Positions 13,401 through 21,897 of a stretch of 64,000 nucleotides of DNA are shown here, piece by piece. The notes below the pieces were generated by a model that ran no database searches, was not told the DNA's origin, and saw only the letters and a program-made list of their open reading frames with translations. The stretch comes from Synanceia verrucosa (Eukaryota > Chordata > Actinopteri > Perciformes > Synanceiidae), in assembly GCA_029721515.1 (NCBI GenBank), contig CM056567.1, positions 8,457,507 to 8,521,506 on the forward strand. Reading direction: 5' to 3'. How positions within the stretch are numbered: position 1 is the first letter of the stretch; each line of letters opens with the position of its first letter. The position numbers were made by a program, and so were the translations under genes.

Positions 13401-16400
13401 GGAGGGTCACCCGGCCTCCCAGGAATGAAGGGCGAGCAGGTAAGTAGCTGCCAATCAAATTCCCTCAAATCATAAGATGTAGAGAAATAATTTCTTTTCA
13501 GGTTAGATTGATTGTACGATCTCCACCTCAGGGCCCTTCTGGGACGCCTGGGTATCCAGGAACAATGGGACCGCCTGGACTTCCTGTAAGTTACTCTCAC
13601 CTGCCTCATTATAAAGGAAGTAGGAGATTGATAGCAATCTGACAGCTTTAATGGATGGATAGGTGTTTACATTGATTAACTGTCTATATGTATGTGTCAG
13701 GGACTGAAGGGCGAACGTGGGAGCCCAGGTAGCTCTGGTCAGAAAGGAGAATCTGTAAGTTATTACACCACCTGTGTTATATACCGTACTACTCAGTGCA
13801 TCTGCAGCTGGTGTTGTAGCTCACTGGCTCACATTTCCTTCACCTCTGCAGGGTCCTCCTGGTAATCCTGGGTACCAAGGACAGGCTGGCTCACCGGTCA
13901 GTGTATCACCATAAATTTTACTCAGCAATATTTAGAGCCTGGCTTCCTCATTTTTCATCACAAACTTTAATAACTGAGAATAAGTTGAGCCAATCTGTGT
14001 CTGCAGGGCATTAAAGGAGACACTGGACCAGCTGGGCCTGTTGGTGCCAAAGGGGATCAGGTTTGTAGACACGTACAGTACATGAACATAAAAAAAAAAT
14101 GTGACCTTTAGAAACAAAAAACATATTCATGTGGTACTCTTTTTTTATTTCAAGGGTTTCCAAGGACAACCAGGTTTTCCAGGACCACCAGTACGTGAAT
14201 GTTTACTTCCTCCATGCTAAATCCTTGCTTTTGGAGTAGCTGTAGTCACTTTCTATGTTACTGTGTGTATTTTCAGGGTGCACCTGGTCTTGCTGGCAAA
14301 ACTGGAAGGGAAGGGCTCCCTGGGCCCAAAGGTGAAAGTGTGAGTACAACTTAGACATTATGTGATCTTTTTATTCATTTTTGCATTCAAAATGATCATT
14401 TGTTGTACCTGCTTTCAAAGGGCAATGCTGGCACTCAAGGCTCTCAGGGACCAACTGGACCCCCAGGCTCACCAGGTTCCCCTGGGCTAATGGTATATGC
14501 ATTATCTAAGTTTGACCTAACGTAATTTTTCAACTGTATAATGTTGGGAATCCTCATTTGCACTCTCCCTCCATGTTTTCAATGAAAGGGCCCCCCTGGC
14601 ATTGAGGGATTGGATGGTAAGGATGGAAAACCAGGGTTGCGTGTAAGTTTCTCACAAACATGTACATACAAGCACATTGTCCAAACACACACTGAGATCA
14701 TGCTTTAAGTTGTATAGTTAAATATAAGCAACCAAAGCTTTGACATAGACTATTTTTTCATTGTCAGGGAGATGCAGGGCCTCCAGGCCCAGCAGGACCA
14801 CGAGGAATCCCAGTAAGTATCACCTCTGACATTTTCATGACCTTATCTGATTCTCTGTCACCCAATCATTCTCTGTCATGATTCTCCGCATGACTGTGAA
14901 AAAGGCATGAGAAGTATGCAGCATACAGTACATCCTGAACACTAGATACTGTCCAAACCAGGTCATAATATGAGAAATAATGTATTTTTGTTAAGTTGCA
15001 TAACCTCTCCTCTGGCATCATCACATTAAATCTATGGCTCTGAGTAAGTTGACTCAATCAGATAGATTGACGTTAAGTTTGGTACAGGTATTGATGTCCC
15101 CTTCTGGATTAATTGTACTTATTTAGTCATATTTTAACCTCTTCTCCAGATCAGATCTTTAATTTGTCCAGAACTTTGGAGTGAATACCTGCAAAATACC
15201 AGCAAATGTTTCCACACTAATGTCTCAAACCAAGATGTTTGCTTTCAGCTTAGAGCCTACATCACAGAATGGTTTTAAAAAATGTAATCATTTTGAAGTA
15301 AATGTGAACGTTGTGCTCAATCAATCATTCAACGTGTCATTATTTTTAACACAGCAGCCTTTTCTGCTAGATACAATCAGGGAGGCATACTTTTTATTCG
15401 ATGCATTAGTATTGCATTGCCATGGCTCACCTTGAGTTTCACAAACAGCAAACTAGTATGCAAATCAGCCTGCATGACTAAACCAATTTCATTGAAAACC
15501 TATCTAAATGGGGAGAAGGATTGCCAGCAATGGGTGACTTTTTTTGTGCTCTTGAGATTGTGACTTGCATGTTGGATTGGAAATGAATGCATATGTATAG
15601 AAAAGTTTCAGGTCAAGAAAGAGGTGATCATCTTAATTCTTGACTTTTGTACAGTTTCACCAACAGCATGCCAGTCAGATTAGCACTGTGACATGTGACT
15701 CATGCATTTGCAGTCCTGACTGAGTCTTGCTAATGTTGAATGACACTGGTGAAGTGACCCCATTTGAAACTTCTAAGCTTTTCATCTTCTTCTAAGATCT
15801 TGCTGTCTTGTGTACGGACACAGCAGAGATGGTGCGATCTATATCCACACACTGTAGTCAGCTCAAGTGAAAAAACAAGACTCTCTCCTTCCCTTCTCCA
15901 CTCACTCTTTATATCTCAGTTTGTATTCTACTCAAGAGCAGGTGTTCAGGATTTCAAAGACACGTCTGCCTTTTCTTTGGCAGCCTCATCTTTGTGAATT
16001 TTGATTCTGTGCCAATCTCATTCTCTTTGATGTATCTCCTCAGGGATTCAAAGGGAAAACTGGCCATGCTGGCTTCCCGGGACAGAAGGTTAGCCAACAA
16101 CTCATTGCTTTACCATCACACTATGACTATCTGTTTGTCAACTTACTGTTGCAGTTTATTGTTCGAACATTAGGCCAAGCTGTTTTATCAAACTGATAAT
16201 TACTGCCATGACACACGTCTGGGTTATTATTGTGCTACCTCAGTCTTTTCTAGCAGGAGAGTGATGCATTCCACTCATGCTTCCTTCATTGCCATTTCAT
16301 TACTTTCTCATTCCCTCAGGGTGAACCTGGACCTGCAGGTCCATCTGGACCACCAGGCAGGCAGGGACACGACGTGAGTCTTTTTGCTTTCTGTCATTAC

Positions 16401-19400
16401 CCCAAGTAGATTTGGATGAAGATTCAACTCCACAAAACAACAAAAGCAAGAATATACTGTATATATTATACTGAGCTAAACACTGGAGATCACTAAATAC
16501 CAATGTGTAAACTTTCCAGGGTGATCCTGGTAGCCCAGGAGCTCCGGGACGTCCTGGACCCGCTGGCCACATTGTAAGTTCACTGAGCTTTTAACCTTTA
16601 TGATATGTATGTTCCATTGATACTGGAGTTTGTTATCTGTGAATTATGTGTTAACTCTCCACGTTAGGGTTCTACAGGTCCAGCTGGGCCACCAGGACCT
16701 CCTGGACCCTCAGGAGTGGTAAGAAAAAACATGGTGAAATATGTGACCGTCATGATTTTAATATACAAGGAAATGCATCTCTAACTTCCCCAAGGGTAAA
16801 TTGTGTTCACATGATGCATTTTAAGCTATACTGCATATTTTTTTTTGTGTGTGGGAGGAAAAATAGAAGAGAACCTTAATGCTTCATCTTCCCTCTATAG
16901 GGTCTAAAAGGAGATAAGGGCCAAACTGGTGAGAGAGGTCTTCCAGGGATGGGAGGAGCCCCAGGACCACCTGGGCACCCAGGACTCATAGTATGTAGCA
17001 CTCAACTTATGTCTTTGTCCAAATGTGTCCCCCAGAAATGTAGTTAACATCCCACTTAATTTAAATCCTGCTTTGACTTTGTCTTTAAGGGAGAGCCAGG
17101 CAGCGATGGTCCAGCTGGTAAAGATGTGAGTAATGGCTAGAGTTGGTGTTTGTGCCCATTTAAATGTGATGGAAAGAGGTTGATATGGTGATGTGCATTT
17201 TTCATTGCCTTCATTCTGTCTTTGTTTTGACAGGGAGCTATGGGCCTACCAGGGGACAATGGGAAGCCGGGTCAAAAGGTATGAGTCGATTACCATTTAC
17301 ATGAGTGTGTGTCGCCAAACAGCGCATCATCCATCAATTACTACTGCTGACCATTTGAGTGCACAGAGATGCCCCATTTTTCGTCTCCTTTTAGATCAGA
17401 TAGGCTTAGGCCAGCGCTCTGTGGTGCTGAACCGGCTCGCTCTCTCGATTTCTACCCACTCAGCACAACACTTAACAAAGTCATCAGTTCACTAACCCTC
17501 CGACCCTCCCACTGACACTCTCACCCTTCTCCGAACTGGCAGCCAGCCGCCTGCTCTTTGGCTGAAGAGCCTGTCGGGTCTCTCCTTAGACGCAGGCTTA
17601 CATTACTGTAGGTGGATGCAGTGATAAAGTTATTCTCTGCCTCTGGGATAATGCTATTAAGCCTGAGGGAGATGCTAGATGAGGCTATTTGTCATGCTGA
17701 CAGGACAGCATTGTCAGGGTTTAAGCTGCACAGAAGAGGAGAACAGAGGAGAAAGACAAGAACGGACTCCTCTATTCTTCTCTCTCCTCTCTATTTCAAG
17801 AGCTGCTTGTCTGTCGGTGACATGTAAACATTAAACGTCAATTATGGGCTGCTTTGTCCTTGATAAATCACTGTCGCTAATGTGGCAGTGCTGTTTTTGG
17901 ATTGCATTTAAACAACCAAAATGGTGGTCTCAGTTGTGTGAAAAGTGATATAGATATAGCCATTAGCTGTCTTTAAAGGCTTGCCTCTCTCAAACAGAGT
18001 TGATACTAATCTTCCTATGCTTTTTTTCAAAGTTAGAAAAATAATTAAAGAGGTAAAAGTAGGAAAGGTGATGTAAGAAAGAATGCAATCATTAACCATT
18101 TGTTTTGTGGCTTTAAGTTAGACAAGGACATTGATACAATCTTTTTGTTAAATATGAAGCAACAGCAAGGAGATGGTTCACTGAGCGTAGCTTAGCATGG
18201 ATCAGCAGTGGGAGCAGTTACACAGCTAGTTAGCTGCAAACAGGAAAACAAATGAGGGGGAACTGAGTAGTCCTCCTTTTACTTTGCAGCTTAGAGTTAC
18301 TGTTGTATTTCCAACCTAAAAAATTCTTGTAAAAGTGTCAGATGTTGCAAAAGGCAAAACAAAATGACAAAACAAGCCACCAAATCTTGGCATAAGTTGA
18401 ATAACAATGAAAAAAGCAATTTATGACATGTTGAAAATTGTCATCATATAGTATAACGAAAAAAAAAAAATTAAAAATGTCACATCACAAACTGACAAAA
18501 CAAGTCATCAAATGGCTTTCTTATCGTATATTGAATGAACTCGCGGCATAATAAGTTGATAAAAAAGCCATATATTGCATGTGGAAATATCATGGTATAA
18601 TATGTTCAAAAAGTAAAATGCCATAAAATGTCCTAAAGACTGACATTTACATTTATTAACAAACGTTACCCATGTTTCCTTCTCCCAGGGTGAACCAGGG
18701 GCCGCTGGCCAGAGAGGTCCTCCAGGTGAGAGAGGGAGACCAGGTCCCCCCGGTGGTGGAGGTTACCACTCCAAAGATGCACAGCCCATGATTGGCCCAA
18801 TCGGACCCAGAGGAGAGAGAGGAAGCCCAGGATCTCAGGGCCCACCTGGGCTCCCTGGACCTGCAGGGTCACCAGGAAATGATGTAAGATACTGTGTCAT
18901 TACACGAGACAACATAAACTCTTTTTTTTCCACTCCAAATTGTGCAATATCCATCTTGGTTGTGAGACAGTTTTGTCACCAGAAGCGATCACTAGCTCCA
19001 TCTGCGCTTTAAACAATTCATCTTTGAATCATCTTTCTTGATTGATTGTGTTTTTGTTTTCTCTTCATTTCTCTGTTCTTTAACAGGCTGTAGTCAATTA
19101 CGATGAAATCAAGAGCTTCATCCGCCAGCAGGTCATCAAGATCTTTGATGGTGAGGGAATGTCACTGTGATGTAAATGTTATCAGCCCCTTCTCATTCCC
19201 AGGGCTGTTAAATACTGAGGCTTTGACACGGCCGTCGTTGTTCATTACCGCCAAAGAGCTGGGAGTTTGGAAGGTAGTATAAAGATCGGAAAGGCACATA
19301 CTGACTGGGTCAAAAAAAACAACAGGATTTTCATCCAGGAGGCCGTCGTTCATGACCTAACCCTAACCCTAGCCCAACCATGCATTTCTTTCCATAACCT

Positions 19401-20581
19401 GGTATATTAAATAGTATTCTAGCTTGAACCTCAAATGATGCCAAGGGTTACGATAGGAGCTTTAATGCCAAAAATAAAGAGACACCAAGGGGCAGAACAA
19501 AGCCTCGGTACCTGACGAGATGGGAGGAGAGAGCATTGATCCTCTGTAGATAAACTTCTGTTTCTAGACAAATGCTGTTTTTTTTTTCTTCAGATGAATA
19601 CCTCTCATCCAAAGAGTTCTTCCTTCCCCCCTCTGGGACTCTCTGTTATTGCCACTGTGATAACAAACACTGTTCCCTCCCCAGAGAGAATGGCCTACTA
19701 CATGTCTCGCATGCAGATGCCAGTAGAGATGGTGACATCCCCAGGTCGACCTGGGCCCCCAGGGAAGGACGGATCTCCAGGTAATCCTGGGAACCCTGGT
19801 GCACCTGGACTCCCGGGACAGATGGGCAGACCAGGCCGGCCAGGAGGCCCAGGAGTCCCTGGTGAGATAGACTATTAATCTTTTCAGCATCATGGCAGTG
19901 AAGTACAGATGTTTGTCTGTCATGTGGCCAAACTGTGTGGTCTTTTTGTCTAGGACCGCGAGGGCCACAAGGAGAAAAAGGAGATAAGGGCGTTGGAGAG
20001 ATGGGAGATGTAGGACCTCCAGGAGCACCAGGTAATGCACCCCACTAGTGCACAAACAGTAAACAGTAGAGTGGCCACCATATTGTGATTCAGCCTTACT
20101 TAAAGCTGGAGCTGATGCTTCCTTTGGCATTCTTTATAAAGTTTAGTTCGTTTCCAGGGAGTACCGGTAATGGTCACACACACACACCAAATATTAATAA
20201 ACTTTGCTGCAAGACTAAAATATGCATAATCTTATAAAAGGTGTTTAACAATGAGAACCAATGCAGACAAAGGGCAAAAGAAAAAAAAATAAAGTTTAGT
20301 TCATAAATCTGTAGGTTTATCTTATCTGATTACAGCCTTTTTATGGATGCCACACTCACATCACTTACATTTAACTTCTCCTTCCAGGTGTTCCAGGTCC
20401 CCAAGGCTATGGTAAGATGGGGCCCCCAGGTCCTGTTGGCCAGCAGGGTGTTCCTGGGATTCCAGGCTCTCCTGGGCAACCTGGTCCAAAGGGAAATGAT
20501 GGCCGGTGTAATCCTGGAGACTGCATGAGTCATCAAGTAGAGTACAGCCCCAAGGGCCCACCCATGAAGGGCCCCTGGTAG
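319..20581 (+). CDS. col19a1: collagen alpha-1(XIX) chain, 3' portion (46 exons, 5' end outside window)
   Basis: This is a spliced FACIT-type extracellular-matrix collagen. The 46 exons listed separately join in one frame to 3,105 nt (1,034 codons plus TAG). All exon junctions are phase 0 until the last four exons, which use phase 1. The product is mostly Gly-X-Y repeat, broken by short non-collagenous segments carrying cysteine pairs (CGQC, CTSC, CNC, CKEGDC, CDKC). Near the C-terminus comes the helix-free stretch NYDEIKSFIRQQ...ERMAYYMSRMQ, then a last collagenous block and a tail with RCNPGDC. That tail and the NYDEIK/ERMAYY segment match my memory of human COL19A1. The convergent neighbour col9a1 agrees with human synteny. 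The signal peptide and N-terminal thrombospondin-like domain are upstream of the window. The collagenous part looks longer than I recall for the human chain (about 1,142 residues in all), so a close FACIT paralogue such as a type XVI-like chain is the main alternative, but synteny argues against it. Confidence 0.87.
446..499 (+). CDS. col19a1: col19a1 window exon 2 (54 bp)
   Basis: Encodes GKPGPRGHSGKDGQKGSM, six intact triplets; the donor is gtaaga. Confidence 0.9.
782..832 (+). CDS. col19a1: col19a1 window exon 3 (51 bp)
   Basis: Encodes GEQGLPGLGLPGLKGEK. The GLGLPG register slip makes a one-residue-short imperfection in the helix and explains 51 rather than 54 bp. Confidence 0.9.
931..1074 (+). 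CDS. col19a1: col19a1 window exon 4, cysteine-bearing helix break (144 bp)
   Basis: Codes for 48 residues. It opens GECGQCQPAEVG with a C-x2-C pair, has a non-helical stretch through KMPDRARSTP, and resumes with a proline-rich GEPGPPGPPGPPG block. It is a non-collagenous interruption followed by the start of the next collagenous domain. The cysteines are likely to form interchain disulfides, as in other FACITs (inference). Confidence 0.9.
1075..1868 (+). other. col19a1 intron (794 bp)
   Basis: No repeat or coding signal recognised. Long accidental frames on both strands lack Gly-X-Y structure and splice sites. Confidence 0.6.
1869..1904 (+). CDS. col19a1: col19a1 window exon 5 (36 bp)
   Basis: Encodes GPPGLAGAKGEK between a tttacacag acceptor and a gtaagt donor. 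Confidence 0.88.
1905..3006 (+). other. col19a1 intron (1.1 kb)
   Basis: Contains two short open frames (2113-2307 and 2403-2654) in moderately GC sequence, with no Gly-X-Y pattern and no similarity I can name. They could be a decayed transposon fragment; otherwise nothing is recognised. Confidence 0.5.
3007..3114 (+). CDS. col19a1: col19a1 window exon 6 (108 bp)
   Basis: Codes for 36 residues of unbroken Gly-X-Y, from GEDGDQGDKG to GLMGLKGEK. The size is exactly twice 54 bp, consistent with a fused exon. Confidence 0.92.
3328..3450 (+). CDS. col19a1: col19a1 window exon 7, second cysteine break (123 bp)
   Basis: Codes for 41 residues. GDACTSCPSMGT carries a C-x2-C pair, followed by an acidic non-helical VGDDVG stretch and GPKGERGDPG helix. 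It ends GKSGKN before gtaaga. Confidence 0.9.
3548..3601 (+). CDS. col19a1: col19a1 window exon 8 (54 bp)
   Basis: Encodes GKPGLPGVQGPAGLKGSK; donor gtgtga is weak at +4 to +6. Confidence 0.9.
3713..3754 (+). CDS. col19a1: col19a1 window exon 9 (42 bp)
   Basis: Encodes GDAGVAGVGLPGPQ with a GVG register slip; donor gtaagt. Confidence 0.88.
3755..4877 (+). other. col19a1 intron with a CpG-dense segment
   Basis: Most of this 1.1-kb intron is featureless. About 4090-4440 is CpG-rich compared with its surroundings and carries inverted copies of an 8-mer (CGTTGTCA at 4243, TGACAACG at 4272 and 4300). This would fit a young inserted element, not identified. Confidence 0.45.
4878..4913 (+). CDS. 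col19a1: col19a1 window exon 10 (36 bp)
   Basis: Encodes GKEGPRGLPGFV; acceptor tatag, donor gtaagt. Confidence 0.87.
4992..5045 (+). CDS. col19a1: col19a1 window exon 11 (54 bp)
   Basis: Encodes GPPGVRGLPGPVGPAGEK. Confidence 0.9.
5161..5229 (+). CDS. col19a1: col19a1 window exon 12 (69 bp)
   Basis: Codes for 23 residues starting GSRGGVGLPGPQ and ending GIGVAGPP, with two short-repeat imperfections (GGVG and GIGVAG). Confidence 0.9.
5324..5377 (+). CDS. col19a1: col19a1 window exon 13 (54 bp)
   Basis: Encodes GRDGTPGSSGLNGVDGRP; donor gtgggt is non-consensus at +3 but usable. Confidence 0.88.
5689..5734 (+). repeat. (GT)n microsatellite upstream of exon 14
   Basis: About 23 uninterrupted GT units end 15 bp before exon 14. 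In the transcript this is a UG-repeat sitting in place of much of the polypyrimidine tract. The rest of the 372-bp intron (5378-5749) shows nothing else. Confidence 0.95.
5750..5776 (+). CDS. col19a1: col19a1 window exon 14, micro-exon (27 bp)
   Basis: Encodes GLDGAKGDK, three intact triplets. Acceptor ctcctt-cctttgcag follows the GT repeat; donor gtaagt. Confidence 0.87.
5777..6575 (+). other. col19a1 intron (799 bp)
   Basis: Holds a short CA run near 5871-5890 and otherwise nothing recognised. Confidence 0.6.
6576..6632 (+). CDS. col19a1: col19a1 window exon 15, CNC break (57 bp)
   Basis: Encodes GEPGECNCIIPVHSGVGGP. Two cysteines one residue apart open a short non-helical segment. Confidence 0.88.
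6933..6977 (+). CDS. col19a1: col19a1 window exon 16, non-helical (45 bp)
   Basis: Encodes GAPGTPINTWQPGPQ. INTWQP is outside the Gly-X-Y pattern and continues the break begun in the preceding exon; NTW does not form an N-glycosylation site. The donor gtctga is weak, so the exact 3' edge is slightly less certain. Confidence 0.8.
7112..7183 (+). CDS. col19a1: col19a1 window exon 17 (72 bp)
   Basis: Codes for 24 residues starting with four consecutive GPP triplets, a very stable helix re-initiation after the break, and ending GVTGMEGPQ. Confidence 0.92.
7184..7916 (+). other. col19a1 intron (733 bp)
   Basis: Nothing recognised apart from the acceptor tract at its end. Confidence 0.6.
7917..7970 (+). 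CDS. col19a1: col19a1 window exon 18 (54 bp)
   Basis: Encodes GIPGNDGIQGEPGLPGRI, then gtaagt. Confidence 0.9.
7971..10061 (+). other. col19a1 intron (2.1 kb)
   Basis: The longest intron of this gene in the window. It contains short A/GA-rich runs near 8610-8640 and a T-run near 9121. No exon, RNA gene or transposon was recognised. Confidence 0.6.
10062..10115 (+). CDS. col19a1: col19a1 window exon 19, non-collagenous linker (54 bp)
   Basis: Encodes IRIGPHLLPQDSATGDDD. It has no Gly-X-Y, and its 54-bp size and phase match the neighbours. Acceptor cctttccag, donor gtatgt. Confidence 0.82.
10253..10375 (+). CDS. col19a1: col19a1 window exon 20, cysteine-flanked short helix (123 bp)
   Basis: Codes for 41 residues: EGCKEGDCSQ with a C-x4-C pair, a short collagenous run from GSPGVPGTPG to GDQGKPG, then VTPLDSCDK back out of the helix. 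It forms part of a multi-exon non-collagenous domain with exons 19 and 21. Confidence 0.88.
10412..10660 (+). repeat. (TA)n and mixed TA/CA compound microsatellite
   Basis: About 26 TA units (10412-10464) run into interleaved CA, TG and TATG blocks to about 10660. It starts 37 bp after the exon 20 donor. Reading frames rich in Tyr-Ile across it are artefacts. Confidence 0.93.
10776..10817 (+). CDS. col19a1: col19a1 window exon 21, non-collagenous (42 bp)
   Basis: Encodes CLERLHREQGTQAV in phase 0. Joined to exon 20 it makes a CDKC motif followed by a possibly helical LERLHREQ stretch. Acceptor gcttccag, donor gtcagt. It is less certain than the others because it lacks Gly-X-Y. Confidence 0.72.
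10921..10986 (+). CDS. col19a1: col19a1 window exon 22 (66 bp)
   Basis: Codes for 22 residues: DDRP, then re-entry into helix with GAPGFPGMPGSPGMRGEP. Confidence 0.9.
11109..11153 (+). CDS. col19a1: col19a1 window exon 23 (45 bp)
   Basis: Encodes GIPGERGPAGIPGNM. Confidence 0.9.
11154..11693 (+). other. col19a1 intron (540 bp)
   Basis: Nothing recognised. Confidence 0.6.
11694..11738 (+). CDS. col19a1: col19a1 window exon 24 (45 bp)
   Basis: Encodes GPPGFPGPPGPSGSP. Confidence 0.9.
11739..13385 (+). other. col19a1 intron (1.65 kb) with an RFX-like X-box
   Basis: Mostly AT-rich intron. GTTGCTAGGCAAC at 12823-12835 is a near-palindromic X-box-like site (half-sites GTTGCT and GGCAAC, spacer 1). 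No coding exon was found. Confidence 0.5.
13386..13439 (+). CDS. col19a1: col19a1 window exon 25 (54 bp)
   Basis: Encodes GHKGEGGSPGLPGMKGEQ. Confidence 0.92.
13532..13585 (+). CDS. col19a1: col19a1 window exon 26 (54 bp)
   Basis: Encodes GPSGTPGYPGTMGPPGLP. Confidence 0.92.
13701..13754 (+). CDS. col19a1: col19a1 window exon 27 (54 bp)
   Basis: Encodes GLKGERGSPGSSGQKGES. Confidence 0.92.
13852..13896 (+). CDS. col19a1: col19a1 window exon 28 (45 bp)
   Basis: Encodes GPPGNPGYQGQAGSP; donor gtcagt. Confidence 0.9.
14007..14060 (+). CDS. col19a1: col19a1 window exon 29 (54 bp)
   Basis: Encodes GIKGDTGPAGPVGAKGDQ; donor gtttgt. Confidence 0.9.
14155..14190 (+). CDS. col19a1: col19a1 window exon 30 (36 bp)
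   Basis: Encodes GFQGQPGFPGPP; acceptor tttcaag, donor gtacgt. Confidence 0.88.
14277..14339 (+). CDS. col19a1: col19a1 window exon 31 (63 bp)
   Basis: Codes for 21 residues, GAPGLAGKTGREG followed by LPGPKGES. Confidence 0.9.
14421..14492 (+). CDS. col19a1: col19a1 window exon 32 (72 bp)
   Basis: Codes for 24 residues, GNAGTQGSQGPTG to GSPGSPGLM; acceptor tttcaaag, donor gtatat. Confidence 0.88.
14589..14642 (+). CDS. col19a1: col19a1 window exon 33 (54 bp)
   Basis: Encodes GPPGIEGLDGKDGKPGLR. Confidence 0.9.
14768..14812 (+). CDS. col19a1: col19a1 window exon 34 (45 bp)
   Basis: Encodes GDAGPPGPAGPRGIP. Confidence 0.9.
14813..16043 (+). other. col19a1 intron (1.2 kb)
   Basis: No exon, repeat or RNA gene recognised. 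Confidence 0.6.
16044..16088 (+). CDS. col19a1: col19a1 window exon 35 (45 bp)
   Basis: Encodes GFKGKTGHAGFPGQK. Confidence 0.9.
16320..16373 (+). CDS. col19a1: col19a1 window exon 36 (54 bp)
   Basis: Encodes GEPGPAGPSGPPGRQGHD. Confidence 0.92.
16520..16573 (+). CDS. col19a1: col19a1 window exon 37 (54 bp)
   Basis: Encodes GDPGSPGAPGRPGPAGHI. Confidence 0.92.
16668..16718 (+). CDS. col19a1: col19a1 window exon 38 (51 bp)
   Basis: Encodes GSTGPAGPPGPPGPSGV. The last triplet is one residue short, giving a small helix imperfection at the junction with exon 39. Confidence 0.9.
16901..16990 (+). CDS. col19a1: col19a1 window exon 39 (90 bp)
   Basis: Codes for 30 residues starting GLKGDKGQTGERG, with a GMGGAPG imperfection and a GHPGLI end. 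Confidence 0.9.
17090..17125 (+). CDS. col19a1: col19a1 window exon 40 (36 bp)
   Basis: Encodes GEPGSDGPAGKD. Confidence 0.9.
17234..17278 (+). CDS. col19a1: col19a1 window exon 41 (45 bp)
   Basis: Encodes GAMGLPGDNGKPGQK; donor gtatga. Confidence 0.9.
17279..18688 (+). other. col19a1 intron (1.4 kb)
   Basis: The left half (about 17400-17890) is of mixed composition and free of simple repeats. The right half is AT-rich. No exon recognised. Confidence 0.55.
18689..18883 (+). CDS. col19a1: col19a1 window exon 42 (195 bp)
   Basis: Codes for 65 residues, the longest collagenous exon here. Two Gly-X-Y blocks (from GEPGAAGQRGPPG and from GPIGPRGERG) flank a non-helical GGGGYHSKDAQPMI insert. It leads into the non-collagenous domain before the last helix. 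Confidence 0.92.
19087..19150 (+). CDS. col19a1: col19a1 window exon 43, non-collagenous domain before last helix (64 bp)
   Basis: Encodes AVVNYDEIKSFIRQQ followed by VIKIFD plus the first base of the next codon, so the downstream intron is phase 1. The amphipathic IKSFIRQQVIKIF stretch resembles the short coiled-coil trimerisation segments placed between FACIT helices (inference). Confidence 0.92.
19151..19684 (+). other. col19a1 intron with a short telomere-like run
   Basis: Direct copies of GGCCGTCGTT at 19230 and 19341 frame about 100 bp and are followed by CCTAACCCTAACCCTAG near 19356-19372. This may be an inserted element; not identified. Confidence 0.45.
19685..19861 (+). CDS. col19a1: col19a1 window exon 44 (177 bp)
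   Basis: Starts in phase 1 after ctccccag. It completes the ERMAYYMSRMQMPVEMVTSP non-helical segment and begins the last collagenous domain (GRPGPPGKDGSPG...GGPGVPG). I placed the start at 19685 because an upstream acceptor near 19592 would shift the frame out of Gly-X-Y. Confidence 0.93.
19954..20031 (+). CDS. col19a1: col19a1 window exon 45 (78 bp)
   Basis: Phase 1 at both ends. Encodes GPRGPQGEKGDKG, then a VGEMGD imperfection and VGPPGAPG. Confidence 0.92.
20388..20581 (+). CDS. col19a1: col19a1 terminal coding exon (194 bp, stop TAG)
   Basis: Continues GVPGPQGYGKMGPPG to GPKGNDG, then the C-terminal tail RCNPGDC, ending PPMKGPW before TAG at 20579-20581. The C-x4-C pair right after the last triplet is the FACIT hallmark for interchain disulfides. 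Confidence 0.94.
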
Positions 20582-21415
20582 AGGTGGTGGAGCCGAAGCA
20601 AAAAGACTTCAAAGAAGACAGGAACCCAAAGTTAGTAAATCTGACCATGAGATGAAATCAAGGAGCTCTTTTGTTGCTGAATCGTAGAAATTTGTCCAAA
20701 CTTATTACTGTACCCCAGAGCAAAAAGCCACAGTTTCTTTGTAAAGGCTCCTGCTGGAATGAGGCCTGCAAAGATACACAAGCAGCACATTTTTATTGCA
20801 TCATTCTTTTTCCCTGTGAATGCCAATTCATTGCTATGTTACTGCCTTTATTGTGGTCGTGTCCCTTTATTGTTACTGTGTTTCGTTCTTTTTGTACATT
20901 TTCAAACAACCAAGAGGAGGTGACAAGAACCACAAATGTTTTTACTTCTCCTTCATTAGTTGTGGCCTGTTCTGCTTTCTTAATTTTCTTTGTCTGAATC
21001 AGTACAAAGAGACTCAACACACAAATATTGTATCACAATCACAGAATCATATTCAGTATGCATCCAATTCATGTCTAATATCCTCTCTCAGCGTTTGTGG
21101 TGTGTTTTTAATTTGACTTGTAAGAGAACATCCCTGGCAAACCTGCATTCTTACCCCTTTTGATGGATTGACAGTTTTGTAAATATATATTTATGTATAG
21201 TGGCTTTTTTTATACTTTATCAGATTTGATACCAGATCTACACATGCCTAGCCACTCCTTTTTCATTTTCATGGTTATAAAGCAACAAAAAAGCCAAAAG
21301 GATATTTTTCTAAGGTCATTAAGCTTTCAAAATTGAATAACGTGTTCCGTAAAATACATAATTATTTATGAAAGAAAACTGTTTTTACATAATAAAGCAT
21401 ATCAGGTTTTTAATA
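20582..21415 (+). other. col19a1: col19a1 3'UTR (approximate end)
   Basis: AT-rich sequence after the stop up to about 20 bp past the only good AATAAA. It has no further reading frame of interest. Confidence 0.7.
21391..21396 (+). terminator. col19a1: col19a1 polyadenylation signal AATAAA
   Basis: Canonical hexamer about 810 bp after the stop codon; the cleavage site is inferred 15-25 bp downstream. Confidence 0.7.
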
Positions 21416-21897
21416 ATGTTGCTGAAGTTCATTTTGTGTCACTTTTAAAGCCTCTCATCTCTTTTTGTATCCTAAGGAGGATTTCACAGCTACCACTCTG
21501 CTTCAACAGGCACTTAACCAACACTTAACACTAAGCACTGCCCCAAGCCCTCCAATCACACAAGGATGAAGAATAGCTATGTTTTGTTATATGTGGAAGA
21601 CTGGGGTTTTGATCACTGCAGTCGGTGACCATCTCCATAGTTAAATCAGCAGTTTAAACTACAGTATGAGCCATGGTCAGGTTTTCCGATGGGAAATGCC
21701 AAAGTTCAAACTGAATTAAATTGCTTTTCAAAGATGCTTTATCATGTTGTCATTGTAAGTCTATTGTTTCAAACACGACACAAATACTGTTGTCCCTCTG
21801 GTCAGATGGGATCCTGGGCACAGAGAGAAGTTGCAGTCATTGCAATAGTGCTGTCTCCTTGTGGTTGCAGATTACTCTCAGTATTAATGAATGCAGA
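21416..21897. other. intergenic, no feature seen
   Basis: Ordinary-looking spacer between the col19a1 3' end and the satellite array. It has short accidental frames only. Confidence 0.6.

Noticed and set aside
19356..19372. Interstitial telomere repeat
   Set aside because: Only about 2.5 CCCTAA units; such short runs arise by chance or within inserted elements.
19592..19684. Upstream alternative acceptor for col19a1 exon 44
   Set aside because: Using cttcag near 19592 shifts the downstream frame away from Gly-X-Y and from the ERMAYY segment.
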